This document shows, in pieces, positions 59,701 to 64,000 of a stretch of 64,000 nucleotides of DNA; positions within the stretch are counted from its first letter, which is position 1; each line of letters begins with the position of its first letter. Source of the stretch: Planctomycetota bacterium (GTDB lineage: Bacteria > Planctomycetota > Uabimicrobiia > Uabimicrobiales > Uabimicrobiaceae); contig JAJDCR010000165.1 in the NCBI GenBank assembly GCA_029260735.1, positions 1 through 64,000 on the forward strand. Direction: 5' to 3'. The notes beneath the pieces were generated by a model. It was not told where the DNA came from and searched no databases. It saw only the letters and a list, made by a program, of their open reading frames with translations. The position numbers and the translations under genes were made by a program.

Positions 59701-61384
59701 GATCTGTCGAAGCAGGAAGCTCAAGGTTTTGAACAGTTTCGTTTCCAACAACAGAAGTACCGGTCTTAACGAACGTATTCATGGCATTGGATTTATGTGT
59801 AGAACCCAGAGAAGATTTTTCTATGTCTTGGTCAACAATTGTTTTTAGATCTCCCTGATCTTGAGAAGATTCTTTTACAGGAACAATTTGCTGAAACTTT
59901 GTGTCTTTCGCAGAAAGAGGACGAGTTAAGTTTCTACGAGCATAGGCCAAGATAGCATCTTTTTGCTCTTGATGTTTTCCCAGCTCTCCCAAAACAGATT
60001 CAATTTGTCTTTCAAATTCCTGTAGATAATGCAATATAAGAGCTTGCTCTATATCTATTTCAACTTCCAGTTCATCGGCTTCATCTAAATCTTTAAGAAC
60101 CCAACATTCTCGGCGGAAAACTTTATGAAGAGAATCCGTTACCTTATGTTGAAATTCCTTTGGAAATCGGATATTACGTTTTCTTACACGTTCTTTGTTT
60201 TCCAGATAAGGGCTCAGATTACTGGCTTCCTCTAGCAATTTCTTTATATTTTTAGGTAAAGGCTCTTGGGAGATAAATTTTTTCTCTAGAAAAATCTCCG
60301 CTTTTCCTTCTGGATTAACCTTGTCTTCGATTTTCTTAAGAATTTTCTCTGTATCTTTTTTAGATAGAGTTTCCACTTTTACATCTTGATAAACTTCATC
60401 ATCTTCTTCATCATCGTCGTCATCATCAAAATTCAAAATATTTTTTTCTTTTTCTTCGGCCTCAATTTCTATCACTTGGGGTCCAAAAAGATCGCCCATT
60501 TCATCCTCGTCATCGTCATCGTCATCATAAATTTCGAGAGTAAGTTCTTCTATATCTGAGGGAGGTTTATGGAGAGATTTTTGAATTTCATCAATATTGG
60601 CAAGCACTTCTTCGTAGCTGTGAAATCTTTCTTGGGGATTTTTTGCCAACATTTTGTAGAGCAACAACTCTATTCCCGAAGGAAGATCGGGGCGAACTTC
60701 AAGGATATTAGGACAAGGTTCCTCCAGATGTTTTTGCATTATTTCTTTAACGCGCTTGGCTTCAAAAATTTCTTTTCCGGTTAACAAGAAAAAGTAGATG
60801 GCCCCCAGAGAATAGATATCACTACGAATATCGGATCTTTTTCCCTGGCATTGTTCTGGAGAAAGATATTGAGGAGTTGTCGGAGGTAGAGAAAAATCAA
60901 CAATTTTAATGCAATTTTCTGTAGACAAAATCAGGTTATTCGGCTTCAAATTACGATGAACTAGACCTAAACCAAGAGCTTCCTGGAGTCCTGCAATAAT
61001 CTCCAAGAAAATACGTGTAGCCTCAGGGAAACCTACCTGCTCTATTTGCTTTTCTTGTAAAACATGTTGAGTAAGGTTTTTTCCCTCGATCATTTCCCGT
61101 AAAACAAAAAAAATATCATTATCTCCGACATCATAAATTTGAGCAATGTTATCGTGTCGTAAAGTTTTTGCTTTGGCAATAGAGGTAATAAAGCGGCTTA
61201 AAAATTTCGGGTTTTTGCTAGCCTTCCCCTCTAAAATTTTGAGAGCACATACCCCATATACTGGGTGAGCTATTCTGTAGATTGTCCCCAACCCACTATA
61301 ACCGACCTTTTCATGAACTTGGGCATCACGAATTACGCTATGTATTTTACTGATATCTTCTTCTGTTAGTATTCTCTTATCCAT
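56783..61384 (-). CDS. Tandem pseudokinase-kinase fusion with phosphosite-like repeats
   Basis: 1533 residues. An N-terminal kinase fold (about 25-280) keeps lysine 49 but has HRN (143-145) instead of HRD and DFS (163-165) instead of DFG, with a very short activation segment, so it is predicted inactive. A long acidic linker (about 280-985) repeats SDQTVQN(F/V)DL and SEATLIDE/SEATI.ESEEVDEVIR units. The second kinase (about 1020-1400) is intact: GRGGMG near 1029, lysine 1091, HRDIKPAN at 1195, DFG at 1215, AAPE with E1333. It has about 40 extra residues between loop and lysine and a ~90-residue coiled-coil insertion between DFG and APE. A zinc ribbon ends the chain (C1490/C1493/C1510/C1513). 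No membrane helix. It starts 49 bp after the nucleotidyltransferase gene. Confidence 0.88.
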   Translation of the reverse strand: MDKRILTEEDISKIHSVIRDAQVHEKVGYSGLGTIYRIAHPVYGVCALKILEGKASKNPKFLSRFITSIAKAKTLRHDNIAQIYDVGDNDIFFVLREMIEGKNLTQHVLQEKQIEQVGFPEATRIFLEIIAGLQEALGLGLVHRNLKPNNLILSTENCIKIVDFSLPPTTPQYLSPEQCQGKRSDIRSDIYSLGAIYFFLLTGKEIFEAKRVKEIMQKHLEEPCPNILEVRPDLPSGIELLLYKMLAKNPQERFHSYEEVLANIDEIQKSLHKPPSDIEELTLEIYDDDDDDEDEMGDLFGPQVIEIEAEEKEKNILNFDDDDDDEEDDEVYQDVKVETLSKKDTEKILKKIEDKVNPEGKAEIFLEKKFISQEPLPKNIKKLLEEASNLSPYLENKERVRKRNIRFPKEFQHKVTDSLHKVFRRECWVLKDLDEADELEVEIDIEQALILHYLQEFERQIESVLGELGKHQEQKDAILAYARRNLTRPLSAKDTKFQQIVPVKESSQDQGDLKTIVDQDIEKSSLGSTHKSNAMNTFVKTGTSVVGNETVQNLELPASTDQASTASVRGDETVQNFELPPAIDQTVKDSDFDFASDQTVQNVDLSDGGIRNSDFDFASDQTVQNFDLPDGGVKDSDFDFASDQTVQNFDLPPEANSLGTANTMVDLDIPEEFEATARLSPEGVFIDAFGTGKNETTIIDEPFDLNLPSPGEESEATLIDEKITFDSRPSSDDENWDSEATLIDEDMSVSSLEGENFNLGATIPEVDISKEVGDALSSSWDTEATLVDEFSFSDPSQLHETIRNADLARVAQDFMKIRDKNTDTSWQSEATIPESEEVDEVIRLVEEENNASVPSWQSEATIQESEEVDEVIRIVEEESSSDAEATLIEESLDSSEKSTINSLEKSEVDWGSSATIVDPPSESTKLSSDTQTREKRVDREDIKNLFSSIQEQLRITVDFSNYHQSMAWLKFLQDYDLEKDKHYYLYEIFKKDHKRFRFNLEWLFDYQNYQENIAAIKAFFQGDYEINELGRGGMGLVLKLITKHDATILSLRPENQWARHYFVDYLTVRQGADGKEIIYSEVPAASTFVVKVGFKGFEDSLIMEAEILESFTLDDRPSPTIIGLMQHGRLMNPYGAADQDDSLGYYIMMEYASHGSLENLGRMFPEERLSPTVAFAMFYGLAKALVKLHKKGIIHRDIKPANILLDPHAVPKLSDFGLAITTRDFSKRLSKERKRLLRLLDDEFLQITREIEQVEKRYRELSEKKNQIILSGQNDGLPQVDKDLKRTEDQLDILREQEKKRADSVYERYRPMSAEENALKGKFAGSLFYAAPEQFKTDKVLTPKCDIYQLGAVMFTLLTGKLPVSGKSLSEIVKQVLSKEKERVIDSVKETPATKAMSDLIFDMMKPSVDERVDIEEVCHCLDQILLDYVEELTGETSYDSSDSQEDEIENFSEKIAFAQSMHLKCLKTLRTYIHQILPTKKREKIRFTCPRCNKMLHIYENMNGKKGTCPHCKHPIIVKLSIENDLDTKSLL

Positions 61385-61433
61385 ACTGAATTCGGCTCTA
61401 AACTTACCGACCTCCTTACCCTTCCCCTATCGT

Positions 61434-62363
61434 TTAGGCACCTCTTACAGATACTTTTTGATTAGGATAAACTCCTAAGGAAATCAGTTGAGCAATCCCT
61501 TCCTTGGTATGCTCCTTGTCTTCCTTGTAAGTGACTCCCATCCACTTTTCTGATGACTTGAGAACAGCGACCGAAGCTTGCTTCTCTTTAAGTAAATGAT
61601 CAATAACATCTGGGATGGGGTATTCCAACTGTTGATCTTGTCCTCTTTGTTCCTTTAAAAACTTCTCAAAACCGGTTTCTAAATAAGAAAATATAGAAGG
61701 AGTAAATCCCCAAAAGTTCATCGAAACCTGAGTTCCTTTTGAAATAGGAAAATTTTCTTGGTTTTCTTGATAAACAATAGTATCGTCTTTACAAAGAATA
61801 TTCTTGCGCTCAGTAATGTTCAAAAGGAGCCTATCTGGGCTGACTTGACAAACTCCTCGAGAGACAGAGCCATGCTTTGATAGAGTATTTTCCAGTAAAA
61901 AAGAAACCATCGCATAGGCGTGAGGAATAGAAGGTTGCGATTCTTTTAAAAATTGAGCCATCAAGGAAAAAGAGCTTCTTCCATAAAAATCATCTGCATT
62001 AATTACGGCGAAAGGAGTTGATACTGATGAGGCGGCAGCAAGAATAGCATGAGCTGTTCCCCAAGGTTTCTGCCTGTCTTTTGGCAAAAGAAAACCAGAA
62101 GGCAAAGAGTCTAATTTTTGATAAACGTGTTCTATCAAAAGACGATCTTCCCATTTTCGAGTAATGGTCTCTCGAAAAGCTTTCTCCATTTCAGGGCGAA
62201 TAACACAAACAATTTTATCAAAACCAGCTTCTAAGGCATCATGGAAAGAGTAATCCAAAAGAATTTCTCCATTGGGTCCAAGAGCATCTAGCTGCTTAAG
62301 TCCTCCATAGCGGCTTCCCATTCCAGCCGCCAAAACAACCAGAGTAAGCTTATTTTCCTCCAT
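61434..62363 (-). CDS. Sugar nucleotidyltransferase-like protein
   Basis: 309 residues. N-terminus VVLAAGMGSRYGGLKQ is the nucleotide-binding signature of NDP-sugar pyrophosphorylases; INADDFYG gives the metal-binding Asp pair. Such enzymes join a sugar-1-phosphate to a nucleoside triphosphate, releasing pyrophosphate. Length fits a single catalytic domain without the left-handed beta-helix of GlmU/GlgC. Substrate cannot be read from sequence. GAGGAACC precedes the ATG. It may share a transcript with the giant kinase gene downstream. Confidence 0.85.
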   Translation of the reverse strand: MEENKLTLVVLAAGMGSRYGGLKQLDALGPNGEILLDYSFHDALEAGFDKIVCVIRPEMEKAFRETITRKWEDRLLIEHVYQKLDSLPSGFLLPKDRQKPWGTAHAILAAASSVSTPFAVINADDFYGRSSFSLMAQFLKESQPSIPHAYAMVSFLLENTLSKHGSVSRGVCQVSPDRLLLNITERKNILCKDDTIVYQENQENFPISKGTQVSMNFWGFTPSIFSYLETGFEKFLKEQRGQDQQLEYPIPDVIDHLLKEKQASVAVLKSSEKWMGVTYKEDKEHTKEGIAQLISLGVYPNQKVSVRGA

Positions 62364-62404
62364 AAAGGTTCCTCAAAAGTAAAGAAAGAATATGTATTTT
62401 GCGG

Positions 62405-62429
62405 GATAAAGAAAAATATTTTCTTTATC
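62405..62429. promoter_or_regulatory. Perfect 11-bp dyad between divergent genes
   Basis: GATAAAGAAAA, three central bases, TTTTCTTTATC, in the 123-bp gap between the nucleotidyltransferase gene and hemD. Its position upstream of both starts fits an operator shared by both promoters; no regulator is identified. Confidence 0.45.
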
Positions 62430-62486
62430 TTACCTTAAAATGTAAAGTATTTCAATTTATTTCATTGTCTAACAAAGAAAATAATC

Positions 62487-63239
62487 ATGGGTATAAATAT
62501 TTTCTATACAGGCATAACAAAGCCATCTTTTTCCAAAAATGAAAATGAGAAAGAACTCTTATTTTCTCATTTTCCCACTATCAAAGTTTATTTTCGACCA
62601 AAACTTGAAGACTTAGAAGCAAAACTTTCTCTTTGGAAAAATCCTGGAGTCGTATTTTTCTCTAAAAACGGCGTATTAGGAGCTCAAAACTGGTTCTCTT
62701 CCTCATGGTGGAAAGAGCGGGAAGATGCCAAGGCTATTTGGACAATAGGAGAAGCTACTGCCCAAGTTTTTCAAGAAGTTTTTGCCTGCTCTAGTCAGGT
62801 ACCAGAAATTTCCCATGCTAAAGGGCTAATCCAAGCTTTTCAAAATCGTCCTAAGCAACCATTCATTCTCTTTTCTGCCCTGCGCTCTCGCGTCGAATTT
62901 CCTCAATGGTTAAAGCAAAATGGTTGGAAATTCAAATCTATTCCTGTCTATGAAACCATTGTTTGGGAAAACCAAGAGTTGTCTCAAGCCTTTTCTAATA
63001 CTTCTCAAGAGTATATTGTTTTTACTTCTCCTTCCACCGTAAAAGGATTTTTACTCACTTGCCAAAAAAAGGATTTCTCTCAAATAAAAGCATGTCTCTG
63101 TTCCATTGGACCAACAACCTCCCAAGAGATAGAGGCTCGTAAGGGGAAGGTTTTCTACCAAGCGAAAAAACCTAAATTAAATTTCTTTTTAGAAGAAATA
63201 ATTTATCAGATTAAGCAAAGCAGGAATTATGACTCTTGA
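62487..63239 (+). CDS. hemD: Uroporphyrinogen-III synthase
   Basis: 250 residues, normal length for the HEM4 fold. Conserved features: VVFFSKNGVLGAQNW in the first lobe, IWTIGEATAQVF, ILFSALRSRVEFPQWLKQNGW, VFTSPSTVKGFL and CSIGPTTSQEIEARKG. The enzyme closes hydroxymethylbilane with D-ring inversion to form uroporphyrinogen III in tetrapyrrole synthesis, in the cytoplasm. Sequence identity among HemD proteins is low, so the call rests on these two lobe motifs. Its stop overlaps the following ABC ATPase start by 11 bp. Confidence 0.85.
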   Translation: MGINIFYTGITKPSFSKNENEKELLFSHFPTIKVYFRPKLEDLEAKLSLWKNPGVVFFSKNGVLGAQNWFSSSWWKEREDAKAIWTIGEATAQVFQEVFACSSQVPEISHAKGLIQAFQNRPKQPFILFSALRSRVEFPQWLKQNGWKFKSIPVYETIVWENQELSQAFSNTSQEYIVFTSPSTVKGFLLTCQKKDFSQIKACLCSIGPTTSQEIEARKGKVFYQAKKPKLNFFLEEIIYQIKQSRNYDS

Positions 63240-64000
63240 AAATCTCTCTGTTAAAATAGCCAAAACGTTAAGAGCCAAAGGGGGAGCGATGGATCTCTCT
63301 TTAGATTTAAAAATACCATCCAAAGAGTTCGTCGCTATTTTTGGAAAATCGGGGGCAGGTAAAACTTCTCTTCTTCGTATGCTCGCAGGGCTTATGCCCC
63401 CTGATCACGGAACCATTCAGCTAGGAGATGAAGTTTGGTATGACAGCGAGCAAAAAATTAATCGACCCACTCAAGAAAGAGATATTGGTTTTGTTTTCCA
63501 AGACTATGCTCTTTTTCCTCATATGAGCGTCGAAAAAAATCTTCTTTTTGCTTTACCTCCCAAAGGAGATCCTGCTTGGGTCGAAGAACTCATAGAAACA
63601 ATGTCTCTAAAAAAACTCTGCCCACGTAAGCCAGAAAATCTCTCGGGAGGGCAAAAGCAACGCGTCGCTTTAGCACGAGCCCTTGTTCGTAAGCCGCGAA
63701 TTCTTCTTCTCGATGAACCTCTTTCTGCTTTAGACTTAGAAACACGGCTTATGCTCCAAGAGGAAATACTTCATATTCACCAAAAATTTGGTACCATTTC
63801 AATCTTAGTCAGCCATGATCTCCCAGAAATATTTAAACTGTGTAAGACCGTTTTTTTCCTACAAGAAGGAAAAGTTTCTAAAATGGGAACTCCGGCCGAA
63901 GTTTTTTTAGGCCGCCGTCTGAGTGCTAAATTTCAGTTTACCGGAGAGGTAGTGGATATTGAAAAAGAAGACTTTCTTGTCTTACTTACTATTTTGATAG
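63229..64000 (+). CDS. ABC transporter ATP-binding protein, ModC-like (truncated by window edge)
   Basis: ATG at 63229 overlaps the hemD end; the frame is open to the last base. Walker A GKSGAGKTS, Q-loop VFQDYALFPHMSV, signature LSGGQKQRVALARAL, Walker B ILLLDEPLSALD, H-loop VSHDLPEI. The pattern RPTQERDIGFVFQDYALFPHM and the following FTGEVVDIEKEDFLVLL resemble molybdate-type importers (ModC), so sulfate or molybdate are the likely substrates; permease and binding protein would lie beyond the window. About 257 codons are visible. Confidence 0.88.
   Translation, partial: MTLENLSVKIAKTLRAKGGAMDLSLDLKIPSKEFVAIFGKSGAGKTSLLRMLAGLMPPDHGTIQLGDEVWYDSEQKINRPTQERDIGFVFQDYALFPHMSVEKNLLFALPPKGDPAWVEELIETMSLKKLCPRKPENLSGGQKQRVALARALVRKPRILLLDEPLSALDLETRLMLQEEILHIHQKFGTISILVSHDLPEIFKLCKTVFFLQEGKVSKMGTPAEVFLGRRLSAKFQFTGEVVDIEKEDFLVLLTILI

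Noticed and set aside
1..64000. tRNA and rRNA genes
   Set aside because: I looked for tRNA T-arm (GGTTCGAATCC-like) patterns and conserved rRNA stretches on both strands and found none I could support.

Overview
The window is AT-rich DNA from a diderm bacterium. It carries an Omp85 outer-membrane protein, TamB, many lipoproteins and several prepilin-type proteins with the GFTLIELLVVI signature. It also has an unusual density of Hanks-type Ser/Thr kinases (five genes, six kinase-fold domains) plus one FHA/GAF hybrid histidine kinase. That mix (giant multidomain kinases, prepilins, zinc-ribbon and DUF11 proteins) suggests the Planctomycetota/PVC side of the tree, possibly a low-GC deep lineage. 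This is inference; the window has no rRNA or other marker gene that settles it.

Layout. 1-2.5 kb: palindromic repeats, a BatD-like protein and a reduced gingipain-fold protein. 2.6-12.4 kb (minus strand): a BamE-like lipoprotein followed by three Ser/Thr kinases, the last a 2030-residue protein with five ~345-residue repeats in front of a C-terminal kinase. 12.5-21.5 kb (plus): tamB, a BamA/TamA-type protein, a small orphan and another kinase. 21.5-21.9 kb: a long imperfect inverted repeat. 21.9-27.4 kb (minus): a response-regulator/DUF4388 scaffold and the hybrid histidine kinase. 27.6-37.2 kb (plus): a tight three-gene operon with a good promoter and a strong terminator, encoding a giant single-pass membrane protein, a dynamin-like GTPase and an actin/Hsp70-fold protein; I think this is the best candidate for an undescribed system. 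37.2-46.7 kb (minus): a PDZ-containing solute-binding protein and a six-gene cluster of envelope proteins of unknown function. 47-48.9 kb (plus): a two-domain adaptor protein and a DUF11 lipoprotein. 48.9-49.9 kb: a ~900-bp palindromic repeat array. 49.9-52.9 kb: dtd, a coiled-coil protein, fxsA and a 47-residue lipoprotein. 52.9-56.4 kb (minus): five prepilin-like genes. 56.8-62.4 kb (minus): a sugar nucleotidyltransferase and a 1533-residue pseudokinase-kinase fusion. 62.5-64 kb (plus): hemD and a truncated ABC ATPase gene.

Two small modules tie distant genes together. A MshEN-like helical domain occurs in two kinases, the GTPase, a membrane coiled-coil protein and the 47-kb adaptor. A C-x2-C zinc ribbon occurs in three kinases and two of the same proteins. 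I infer a shared signalling network linking phosphorylation, a possible ligand-binding adaptor domain and envelope functions. The sequence shows the shared modules but not the network itself.
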